64,000 nt of DNA from Nocardia donostiensis (lineage in GTDB: Bacteria > Actinomycetota > Actinomycetes > Mycobacteriales > Mycobacteriaceae): contig NZ_MUKP01000011.1 of assembly GCF_002081715.1 (NCBI RefSeq), forward strand, positions 62,001-126,000, written 5' to 3'. The translations under genes and the position numbers were made by a program. How positions within the stretch are numbered: position 1 is the first letter of the stretch; each line of letters opens with the position of its first letter. The notes under the pieces were generated by a model that was not told the DNA's origin, made no database searches, and was given only the letters and a program-made list of their open reading frames with translations. Shown here piece by piece: positions 1 through 6,591 of this stretch.

Positions 1-625
1 CTCCGTGGTGGTCGGCCCCGGCTGCGGTATCGGGCTCGCCGAGCCGACGCAACCCACCGTAGGGCGTCAGCGCCCAGCCCATCCGCACATCGTGCGCCTC
101 CTCCGGGAGCCGCTCGACCACTTCCTCGTCACGTACCACCACGACCAGGCGGGCTGCCGGGTCGGCGGCGAGCAGCGTCCGGTCGTAGTAGCCTGCGCCC
201 CGGCCCAGCCGCACCCCACGCCGGTCCACCGCCAGCGCAGGCACCAGGATCAACTCGGCGCGGGCGATCGTCACGGCAGGCAGCGCGGGCCCCGTGGGTT
301 CGAGCAGCCCGAACCTGGCCCGTCGCAGGTGTGCGGTCCCGGTGTACTCGGCCCACTCCAGCGGCCCGGTCTGCCCGGTCACCGGAAGTAGCACTCGGGC
401 GCCCGCCGTGCGCAAAGCGTCCAGCATCGCGGTCGAACCAGGTTCTCCGCGGACCGGAACATAGGCGCACACCCATTCACCCGGATCGATATGCCCGGCC
501 GTAGCTGCCAGAGCCGTCGCTTCCGCCAGACGTTCGGACTCGGCCAGCGCGGCCCGCCGCGCCAGAATATCGCCGCGCCAGGCATGTTTATCGCGCTCAC
601 CGGGCATCTTCACACTGATCACCAT
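1..625 (-). CDS. 5-formyltetrahydrofolate cyclo-ligase, 3' end cut by window edge
   Basis: The enzyme turns 5-formyl-THF into 5,10-methenyl-THF using ATP, returning stored formyl folate to one-carbon metabolism in the cytosol. The frame starts at an ATG (bases 623-625, MVISVKMPGERDK) and stays open to base 2. At least 208 residues are therefore present, close to the usual family length of about 190-210. The diagnostic ATP/Mg segment RGVRLGRGAGYYDR lies near residues 132-147, after the strand LVPALAVD. The gene is divergent from galU with about 90 bp between starts, matching Rv0992c-Rv0993 in M. tuberculosis as I recall it. The stop codon is outside the window, so the exact C-terminus is unknown. 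Confidence 0.88.
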   Translation of the reverse strand, partial: MVISVKMPGERDKHAWRGDILARRAALAESERLAEATALAATAGHIDPGEWVCAYVPVRGEPGSTAMLDALRTAGARVLLPVTGQTGPLEWAEYTGTAHLRRARFGLLEPTGPALPAVTIARAELILVPALAVDRRGVRLGRGAGYYDRTLLAADPAARLVVVVRDEEVVERLPEEAHDVRMGWALTPYGGLRRLGEPDTAAGADHHG

Positions 626-716
626 AGGCTCATGCCGATACCGGCCGGCTGGGAAAGTCCGTGTCGCGGCGGCGTCGAGCCGTTTGGGCGGCGATATCGA
701 CCGATAGGGTGTGCAT

Positions 717-1682
717 ATGACAGCAAAAGCCGGAGAGCAGGGTAACGGTTTATCCCCGGCGGCGGAAACTGGTTTCCGCACCGCCATTGTGCCGGCGGCC
801 GGGTTGGGAACTCGTTTCCTGCCCGCCACCAAAACAGTTCCCAAAGAGTTGCTGCCGGTGGTGGACACACCCGGTATCGAACTGGTCGCCGCGGAAGCTG
901 CCGAATCCGGCGCCAAGCGGCTGGTGATCGTCGCGGCACCCGGTAAAGACGGAGTTGTCGCGCATTTCGTCGAGGATCTGGTGCTGGAGAGCACGCTCGC
1001 CGAACGCGGCAAATTCCATCTGCTGGAAAAAGTGCGCAAAGCTCCCGGCCTGCTCGATGTGACTTCGGTGGTACAGGATGAACCACTCGGGCTCGGTCAT
1101 GCCGTTGCCCAGGTCGAGTCCGTGCTCGATTCCGACGAAGACGCGGTGGCTGTTCTGCTGCCCGATGATCTCGTATTGCCCTGCGGGGTACTGGATGTGA
1201 TGAACCGGGTGCGGCGAAAACGTGGCGGCTCGGTACTGTGCGCGATCGACGTGCCCAAAAACGAGGTGAGCGCTTACGGTGTCTTCGATGTCGCGCCCGT
1301 CCCCGACGCGGAGAACCCGAATGTGTTGCGGGTGAAGGGCATGGTGGAGAAACCGAGCCTGGGCGAAGCCCCGTCGACTTTCGCCGCGGCCGGACGTTAT
1401 CTGCTCGACCGCGCGATCTTCGATGCGCTGCGGCGGATCGGGCCGGGCGCAGGCAATGAGCTGCAACTCACCGACGCGATCGCCTTGCTGATCGCCGAAG
1501 GCCATCCGGTTCATGTGGTGGTGCATCGTGGGTCGCGCCATGATCTGGGAAACCCCGGCGGCTATCTTCGTGCTGCGGTGGATTTCGCGCTGGAACGGGA
1601 CGATTACGGTCCCGCGCTGCGTGAGTGGCTGCAGCGCCGGCTGAGTTCGGACTGGAGTCCGCAACTCACCGCCAACGTTTGA
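717..1682 (+). CDS. galU: UTP-glucose-1-phosphate uridylyltransferase
   Basis: GalU makes UDP-glucose from UTP and glucose-1-phosphate, feeding cell-wall polysaccharide, trehalose and glycolipid synthesis in the cytosol. The 321-residue protein has the nucleotidyltransferase signature GLGTRFLPATKTVPKELLPV near residues 28-47, followed by the typical QDEPLGLGHAV and VEKPS motifs. An in-frame GTG at 711 sits only one base after the AGGG at 706-709. The ATG at 717 has a normal 7-base spacing, so 717 is preferred. The downstream gene is glp; galU-glp-rimJ runs in one direction and matches Rv0993-Rv0995 order. Confidence 0.95.
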   Translation: MTAKAGEQGNGLSPAAETGFRTAIVPAAGLGTRFLPATKTVPKELLPVVDTPGIELVAAEAAESGAKRLVIVAAPGKDGVVAHFVEDLVLESTLAERGKFHLLEKVRKAPGLLDVTSVVQDEPLGLGHAVAQVESVLDSDEDAVAVLLPDDLVLPCGVLDVMNRVRRKRGGSVLCAIDVPKNEVSAYGVFDVAPVPDAENPNVLRVKGMVEKPSLGEAPSTFAAAGRYLLDRAIFDALRRIGPGAGNELQLTDAIALLIAEGHPVHVVVHRGSRHDLGNPGGYLRAAVDFALERDDYGPALREWLQRRLSSDWSPQLTANV

Positions 1683-1718
1683 GATCGCCGCAGTGCGAAG
1701 AACATCGGGAAGGGCTGG

Positions 1719-2978
1719 ATGCGCTCGGTTGAGGATCAGCAGATCAAGGTGACGGCCGCGGCGGTCGCGCCCCGGCCGGTCCGGGTCGCGATCTCCGAAG
1801 CTCAGGGCCTGCTGTGCGCCGAGGACGTGGTCACCGAACGTCCGCTGCCAGGGTTCGATCAAGCAGCCATCGACGGGTACGCCGTCCGCAGTGTCGATGT
1901 CGCCTCCGCCGGAGCCGATATCCGGGACGAAGACGGCGAATTGGTGGATCTGACGTTGCCGGTGGTCGGAGAGGTGATCGCCGGTTCCCGTCAGCCGATC
2001 CGGTTGCAGCCCCGCCAGACCGTGCGCGTCGACACCGGCGCGCCGCTGCCGACGTTGGCCGACGCCGTGCTGCCACTGGACTACACCGACGGTGGCCGCG
2101 CCAGGATCAAGGTGTACGAACCGGTGCGCTCCGGTGATTACGTGCGCCGCGTCGGCGACGATGTGCAGCCCGGCGATATCGCCGTGCGCGCGGGCACCAT
2201 TATCGGCGCCGCGCAGGTCGGCCTGCTCGCTGCCGTCGGGCACGACAAGGTGCTGGTTCATCCCAGGCCCCGGCTGTCGGTGATCTCGGTGGGTGGCGAG
2301 CTCATCGATATCGACCGCACGCCGGGTCCCGGCCAGGTATACGACGTGAACTCCTATGCGTTGGCGGCCGCCGCGCGCGATGCGGGCGCGGACGTCAATC
2401 GGGTCGGCATCGTCGATACCGATCCGCGCCGGCTACGTGACGTGGTGGAAGGCCAGTTGGTGCGTTCGGAGGTAGTGGTGATCGCCGGAGCGGTCGGCGG
2501 CTGGGCCTCCGAACAGGTCAGGGAGGCGCTGGAGGGTCTCGGTGAGCTCGAGATCGCGCGTGTGGCCATGCATCCCGGTTCGGTACAGGGTTTCGGCAGG
2601 CTCGGTCGCGACGAGGTGCCGACCTTCCTGCTTCCCTCCAATCCGGTCGGCGCGCTGGTGGTGTTCGAGGTGATGGTGCGGCCGCTGATCCGGATCGCGC
2701 TGGGCCGCAGGCAGCCGATGCGCCGGATCATCCGGGCCAGGACCATCACCCCCATTCAGTCCATGGCCGGGCGCAAGGGCTATCTGCGTGCCCAGCTCAT
2801 GCGGGACGAGGCCACCGGCGAATACCTGGTGCAGCCGCTCGGTAACGGGGCGGGCCCGTCTTCGCATCTGCTCGCCACGCTGGCCGAGGCCAACAGCCTG
2901 ATCGTGGTCGACCCCGACGACACCGAGATCCGCACCGGAGACAAGGTCCGGGTCGCTTTTCTGGCGCAGCGCGGCTGA
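1719..2978 (+). CDS. glp: Gephyrin-like molybdotransferase / divisome protein Glp (MoeA family)
   Basis: This is a 419-residue MoeA/gephyrin-fold protein with the N-terminal MoeA signature PLPGFDQAAIDGYA at about residues 45-58. MoeA normally inserts molybdate into molybdopterin-AMP. The usual MoeA loop GGVSxGD is replaced here by GAVGGWASEQ (near residue 252), and the TGDEL-like motif reads GGELID. Actinobacterial Glp was described as a repurposed gephyrin that binds FtsZ and pairs with the membrane receptor GlpR, which is encoded two genes downstream. The altered loop and that neighbour favour the divisome role; I cannot exclude residual catalysis. An AAGGG precedes the ATG at 1719. The gap to galU is 36 bp. 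Confidence 0.85.
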   Translation: MRSVEDQQIKVTAAAVAPRPVRVAISEAQGLLCAEDVVTERPLPGFDQAAIDGYAVRSVDVASAGADIRDEDGELVDLTLPVVGEVIAGSRQPIRLQPRQTVRVDTGAPLPTLADAVLPLDYTDGGRARIKVYEPVRSGDYVRRVGDDVQPGDIAVRAGTIIGAAQVGLLAAVGHDKVLVHPRPRLSVISVGGELIDIDRTPGPGQVYDVNSYALAAAARDAGADVNRVGIVDTDPRRLRDVVEGQLVRSEVVVIAGAVGGWASEQVREALEGLGELEIARVAMHPGSVQGFGRLGRDEVPTFLLPSNPVGALVVFEVMVRPLIRIALGRRQPMRRIIRARTITPIQSMAGRKGYLRAQLMRDEATGEYLVQPLGNGAGPSSHLLATLAEANSLIVVDPDDTEIRTGDKVRVAFLAQRG

Positions 2979-2990
2979 GAAGTGGAGTCG

Positions 2991-3641
2991 ATGAACGTAT
3001 TCCGGGCCGCTCAGCATCCTGGCTGGCCTGCTCATCTCGGTCCGGTGCGCGTAGCGGCCGGGCAGGTATCGCTGCGGCCGGTGCGGTTGCGGGACGCGGC
3101 GGCGTGGAGCCGGATCCGGTTGCGTGACCGGGAACATCTGGAGCCGTGGGAGCCCACCGGCCGGGGCGCCTGGGAGGCGCGCAACCACGCATCGAACTGG
3201 CCCCCGCTGTGGTCGAGCCTCAAGGCCGAGGCCCGTCGGGGCGCGATGATCCCACTGGTGATCGAGGTGGACGGGGCTTTCAGCGGACAGTTGACGGTGG
3301 GCAATATCGTGCGCGGCGCGCTGCGTTCGGCCTGGATCGGCTATTGGGTGGCCAAGGATCTCGGCGGTCAGGGCGTGGCGACCGCGGCGTTGGGGCTCGG
3401 GCTGGATCATTGTTTCGGCCCCGTCGGGCTGCACCGGGTCGAGGCAACGGTGCGGCCGGAGAATCTGGCCAGTCAGGCGGTGTTGCGCAATGTCGGGTTC
3501 CGCGAAGAAGGTCTGTTGCGTAGGTATCTCGATGTCGACGGTGCGTGGCGGGATCATCTGCTGGTCGGGTTGACAGCGGAGGAGCTGACCGGGACGGTTG
3601 TGGACCGGTTGGCGCGAGAAGGGCGGTTGACGCGGAAGTGA
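2991..3641 (+). CDS. rimJ: RimJ/RimL-type GNAT N-acetyltransferase
   Basis: This is a GCN5-related acetyltransferase of about 216 residues, probably transferring acetyl from acetyl-CoA to the N-terminus of a ribosomal or other protein. The acetyl-CoA loop appears as KDLGGQGVATAALGLGLD near residues 118-135, followed by HRVEATVRPENLASQAVLRN, the hallmark of the RimJ/RimL group. A GTG at 2982 is in frame, but GGAG at 2984-2987 fits the ATG at 2991, though its 3-base spacing is short, so the start is uncertain by three codons. It sits between glp and glpR as in Rv0994-Rv0996. No sequence feature shows a role in division; this position is simply conserved. Confidence 0.85.
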   Translation: MNVFRAAQHPGWPAHLGPVRVAAGQVSLRPVRLRDAAAWSRIRLRDREHLEPWEPTGRGAWEARNHASNWPPLWSSLKAEARRGAMIPLVIEVDGAFSGQLTVGNIVRGALRSAWIGYWVAKDLGGQGVATAALGLGLDHCFGPVGLHRVEATVRPENLASQAVLRNVGFREEGLLRRYLDVDGAWRDHLLVGLTAEELTGTVVDRLAREGRLTRK

Positions 3642-3901
3642 CCCGGTGACGGGAAAATCGTGCGAGAGGACTGCCCATGGTGGAAATGTGACGCATGTGG
3701 CCTATGTGCACGGCGCGCCTGCCGTGTCGCACCCCTACTCGGAATTAACCTACGGACGACGGTGGTGCGCCCTGTGCCATCGGCGGGGAGCCCGCGCCGC
3801 ATCCGGCGACCGAGCCATAGAGGAGGAAACCGCGGCGGGGGCACGCACGGTTCACGGCGTGGGCCGGGACTCGACCAGGCGCGACGGAGGTGCTGACGAC
3901 G

Positions 3902-5041
3902 ATGCCGAATTCGATCCTCTGGATCGGCCTGGTCGTGCTCTGGGTCTTCGTCCTGTTCCCGATCCTTGCCGACCGCCACCCGAGAATTCGAAGGACCACC
4001 GACGCCGCACTGGCAACCCGCGTACTGCATCGCGGAGGTTCCAAGCGGCGCACCAGAAGTGGGCATGCCGCCGGGCGCGACAGCGTCCGGTCGCGGCGGC
4101 TCACCCGAGCGCACAGGAAGCGTCATCACGCCGATGATGTGGAGGATCGGATGACGACATCGGCCGACGAGCCCGTCACCGAGGCTGACGAAGAGACCAC
4201 CGTGGCGGCCGACGCAGCCGCCGGCCTGGACCCGGACGAGACCACCGGCAGTACAGCGGCCGCGCCTGTCGACGACGATCTCTGGGACAACGCCCCCGAA
4301 TACGACGCTGCCGACACTGCCGATTTTGTCGACGATTTCGATAACACCGATCCCGAGACCGGCGACTCGGAGATCGCAGGCCCGGACAGCACCGATCGTG
4401 AGCTGTGTGTCGAAGACCGTGACGACCGTGATTTCGCGGCCCCCGGAGATACCGTGCACGACCCGACCCGGCCCCCGCCCGCTCGTATCCCACCGGCCAG
4501 GTCTCCGGCGCCCCTGGCCGCCCCCTACCCCGAAGACGAACCCGATTTCGTCCCCTCTCGTAGGGGCCGCGGCGGCTTCGACCCGGAGGCCGATGCCATT
4601 GCCCGCGCCGCGCGCTACACCTTCCGCCAGCGCGCCGTGCTCGCGCTGGTGCTGGGCACCCTCCTGTGCGGCGGGCTCGCAGTCGCGGTCTCCCCGAACT
4701 TCTGGTGGGGCTGCGCGCTGACCGCCACCGTGCTGGTGACCTACCTGGCCTACCTGCGCAGGCAGGTCAGGATGGAAGAGGAGATCCGCCGCCGCCGCAG
4801 CGCCCGGCTCAGCCGCGAACGGGAGCGCCGCAACCCGCGCGACACCGAGTACACCAGCCGAGTACCGCATCGCGGGATGGACCGCGACACCGCGCGCGCC
4901 CTGCGCCGCCGCTCCGAACTGCTCGACTTCGACGACGAGGACCCCGCCTTCGAGCACCTCGACCCCTACGACGCCACCGCGGCCCGCGCCGCAAGGCACC
5001 GCGCAGCCGGCGGCGACATACGCCGCGCCGCCGGTGCGTGA
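3902..5041 (+). CDS. glpR: Divisome membrane protein GlpR/SepX
   Basis: This 379-residue membrane protein starts with a hydrophobic anchor (SILWIGLVVLWVFVLFPIL, residues 3-21). It continues with the conserved ADRHPRIRRTTDAALATRVL stretch that I associate with GlpR in Corynebacterium and SepX in Streptomyces. An acidic, Asp/Glu-rich linker spans roughly residues 80-230. Two adjacent hydrophobic segments follow at about 242-285, and the C-terminal tail is Arg-rich. Corynebacterial GlpR is reported to bind Glp and coordinate septation with polar growth. GGAGG at 3886-3890 precedes the ATG at 3902. A GTG at 3890 is in frame but overlaps that ribosome-binding site. Confidence 0.85.
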   Translation: MPNSILWIGLVVLWVFVLFPILADRHPRIRRTTDAALATRVLHRGGSKRRTRSGHAAGRDSVRSRRLTRAHRKRHHADDVEDRMTTSADEPVTEADEETTVAADAAAGLDPDETTGSTAAAPVDDDLWDNAPEYDAADTADFVDDFDNTDPETGDSEIAGPDSTDRELCVEDRDDRDFAAPGDTVHDPTRPPPARIPPARSPAPLAAPYPEDEPDFVPSRRGRGGFDPEADAIARAARYTFRQRAVLALVLGTLLCGGLAVAVSPNFWWGCALTATVLVTYLAYLRRQVRMEEEIRRRRSARLSRERERRNPRDTEYTSRVPHRGMDRDTARALRRRSELLDFDDEDPAFEHLDPYDATAARAARHRAAGGDIRRAAGA

Positions 5042-5096
5042 CCACCTACCGTTACCGCAGGTAAACACCTCGATTCGGAGTCTGGCCGGGTCTCCT

Positions 5097-5130
5097 GCTA
5101 GAGTGGCACAGCGCGGTTCCGCGGAACCGC
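5097..5130 (+). promoter_or_regulatory. tRNA-Ala promoter region with perfect 18-bp palindrome
   Basis: A TAGAGT hexamer at 5099-5104 is a plausible -10 element for the tRNA. Between it and the tRNA lies GCGGTTCCGCGGAACCGC (5113-5130), a perfect 18-bp palindrome ending two bases before the mature tRNA. It could be an operator, a hairpin in the 5' leader recognised during RNase P processing, or an old recombination site. Nothing in the sequence separates these options. Confidence 0.5.
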
Positions 5131-5132
5131 AC

Positions 5133-5205
5133 GGGGCTATAGCGCAGTTGGTAGCGCGTCTCGTTCGCATCGAGAAGGTCAGGGGTTCGATTCCCCTTAG
5201 CTCCA
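5133..5205 (+). tRNA. tRNA-Ala (anticodon CGC)
   Basis: This is a 73-nt cloverleaf. The acceptor GGGGCTA pairs with TAGCTCC (one G-T wobble), the D stem is GCGC/GCGC, the anticodon stem is TCTCG/CGAGA and the loop is TTCGCAT. The T arm is AGGGG-TTCGATT-CCCCT and the discriminator is A. Anticodon CGC reads GCG alanine codons, which are abundant in this GC-rich genome. CCA is not encoded. The tRNA marks the border between the conserved glpR block and the accessory locus that follows. Confidence 0.95.
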
Positions 5206-5225
5206 CTCCACTCGGGGCGAGGTGT

Positions 5226-5265
5226 GTTCGCGGAAAGCGCGAACGGTCTCGCTCCGTCGTATTTT
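5226..5265 (+). terminator. Possible tRNA-Ala terminator hairpin
   Basis: GTTCGCG at 5226-5232 pairs perfectly with CGCGAAC at 5238-5244 across a GAAAG loop. A short T-rich stretch (TATTTT, about 5260-5265) follows some 16 bases later. The stem is good but the T tract is distant, so this is only a candidate terminator for the tRNA transcript. Confidence 0.4.
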
Positions 5266-5360
5266 CTGGGGGTGCAACCTCAGGCCCGCCCGGAGGGCTT
5301 CGCCCTGGACCCCGAGCTGTGGTTCAGTTTTCGAGTAAGGTTCCGCAACTTTCACGATAG

Positions 5361-5394
5361 AAACCCCTGACCAGAAGAAGGTCAGGGATGTTTT
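5361..5394 (-). terminator. Hairpin terminator at the end of the minus-strand accessory locus
   Basis: CCCTGACC (5365-5372) pairs perfectly with GGTCAGGG (5380-5387) across a 7-base loop. It is flanked by AAAC on one side and TTTT on the other, so it could stop transcription from both directions. On the minus strand it follows the accessory gene set ending at 5564 and the small ORF ending at 5455. The stretch 5245-5450 otherwise holds nothing I recognise. Confidence 0.6.
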
Positions 5395-5454
5395 GTCTCA
5401 GGCTGCTCTTCCCAGGCCGCCTACACCCGCTGGTTCGGCAGCGCCCAGCCCTGG

Positions 5455-5556
5455 CTACGGCACGCAACCATCGAGCATGCATTGTTCCCTGGGGCAGCGG
5501 GTGGTGTAGCCGCCGTTGCGAAGATGGTCTGCCCGGTGAGCTGACGTGGCGAACAT
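5455..5556 (-). CDS. Possible 33-residue cysteine-containing peptide
   Basis: A short ATG-initiated frame encodes MFATSAHRADHLRNGGYTTR followed by CPREQCMLDGCVP, then TAG. It begins 8 bases after the stop of the PT-barrel-like gene and ends before the hairpin at 5361-5394, so it would lie on the same transcript. Three cysteines fall within the last 13 residues. The only Shine-Dalgarno-like match (GGAG) is about 18 bases upstream, too far for comfort. A short open frame of this size can occur by chance in such DNA. Its interest comes entirely from its neighbour and is discussed as a finding. Confidence 0.2.
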   Translation of the reverse strand: MFATSAHRADHLRNGGYTTRCPREQCMLDGCVP

Positions 5557-5563
5557 TCACGCG

Positions 5564-6586
5564 CTAGCCGTCACTCCAGGTGGGTGTGCCGTAGACATTG
5601 AGCTTGTCGATGCCGTGGTCGGCGGAGAAGCCCAGTCCGACTCCCGCGTAACGCCAACTCGCACCACAGGACTCTGCTGCCTGGGCGAGGGCCTCGACGG
5701 CGTGGGCGCTGCCGTGGTGGCGGGACGCGAGTCCGCTCACGACCCCGGTCAGGTCGGTGCCTCGCCGTGCACCCAGGTAGAGCGTGAAAGTAGAGGTGTC
5801 TTCACTGCGTGTACAGCAGACCAAGATGTCGTGCCGGTGGAACCTGGCCGCATCGACGCCACACCGGACGAGTTCGGACAGCACTTCCCATGCCGCATCG
5901 CCGAAGTAGCGGGTCAGTTTCATCGGCACGGCGACATCGTTGTACCGGGCCCTCAGGTAGATCTTGTGGTTCACCGCACCGTGCGCGTCCACCTCGATTG
6001 CGACGCCAGCAGGTTTGATGAACTTCCCGTCGTCGGGTACGGACGCCAATTCCGCGAAGCCGGGCCATACCTTGCGCAACCGGTGCAGTGCCCCTGGCAC
6101 GATCGTCGGAATGCCGTATACCTTCAGGCGAGCTGCATGATGCGGTGCCGAGGTGTGCTGGACGATCCCTATCCATGTGGCCGAGCGATATAGGGCCGGG
6201 ACTTTCGCGGGGTCGGGATACAGCGTCGTGACGAAGGATTGCAGCATGTCGGCGACTGTCTCGTCTCCGTTCGGCAACCAAGCCACCAGATCACGGATCG
6301 CGGCGATTTGAGCGGTGACGCGCGAGCCGAACCGTGTCTCCTGCGTCGCGTTCTCCGTGGTATAGCGAATGGCAGGTGTGTACTCTCCTCGGCCACCGGA
6401 CACACTGACTTCTAACGGAATACCGGAGAGAGTCAGCGTGCTGGCTCGGCCGCCATCCGGCGCTCGTGCATCCAGCTGTCCGCCACAGGCGCGTTCCACC
6501 ATGGCCCGAGTGGACGCCGGGTCGCAACCCAGCGCCAACCGCTCGGCCACATCCACCAGGTATTCGCCGGCAGCCCCACCCACCAC
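5564..6586 (-). CDS. Orphan protein with PT-barrel (ABBA) prenyltransferase-like strands
   Basis: I do not recognise this 340-residue protein firmly. It starts at GTG 6586 (or GTG 6583), 5 bases after the stop of the preceding gene. It has repeated beta strands with Lys/Arg-x-Tyr cores: PLEVSVSGGRGEY (57-69), ARLKVYGIP (152-160), NHKIYLRARY (206-215), STFTLYLGARRG (near 265) and KLNVYGTPTW near the C-terminus. Helical stretches separate them. Strand repeats with inward-facing basic residues that clamp a prenyl diphosphate are typical of ABBA/PT-barrel enzymes (DMATS and cyanobactin F types). No transmembrane segment or signal peptide is visible. Function is therefore inferred and weak; it may be an unrelated fold encoded with secretion-like proteins. 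Confidence 0.4.
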   Translation of the reverse strand: MVGGAAGEYLVDVAERLALGCDPASTRAMVERACGGQLDARAPDGGRASTLTLSGIPLEVSVSGGRGEYTPAIRYTTENATQETRFGSRVTAQIAAIRDLVAWLPNGDETVADMLQSFVTTLYPDPAKVPALYRSATWIGIVQHTSAPHHAARLKVYGIPTIVPGALHRLRKVWPGFAELASVPDDGKFIKPAGVAIEVDAHGAVNHKIYLRARYNDVAVPMKLTRYFGDAAWEVLSELVRCGVDAARFHRHDILVCCTRSEDTSTFTLYLGARRGTDLTGVVSGLASRHHGSAHAVEALAQAAESCGASWRYAGVGLGFSADHGIDKLNVYGTPTWSDG

Positions 6587-6591
6587 TATCG

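Noticed and set aside
750..2261. A 503-codon open frame on the minus strand opposite galU and glp
   Set aside because: Its composition (His/Arg/Gln/Asp-rich, no recognisable motif) is that of an antisense frame in GC-rich DNA, and both plus-strand genes are certain.
3646..4137. A 163-codon frame between rimJ and glpR
   Set aside because: It overlaps the glpR start in another frame, is Arg/Ala-rich and has no ribosome-binding site; the GlpR N-terminus is conserved.
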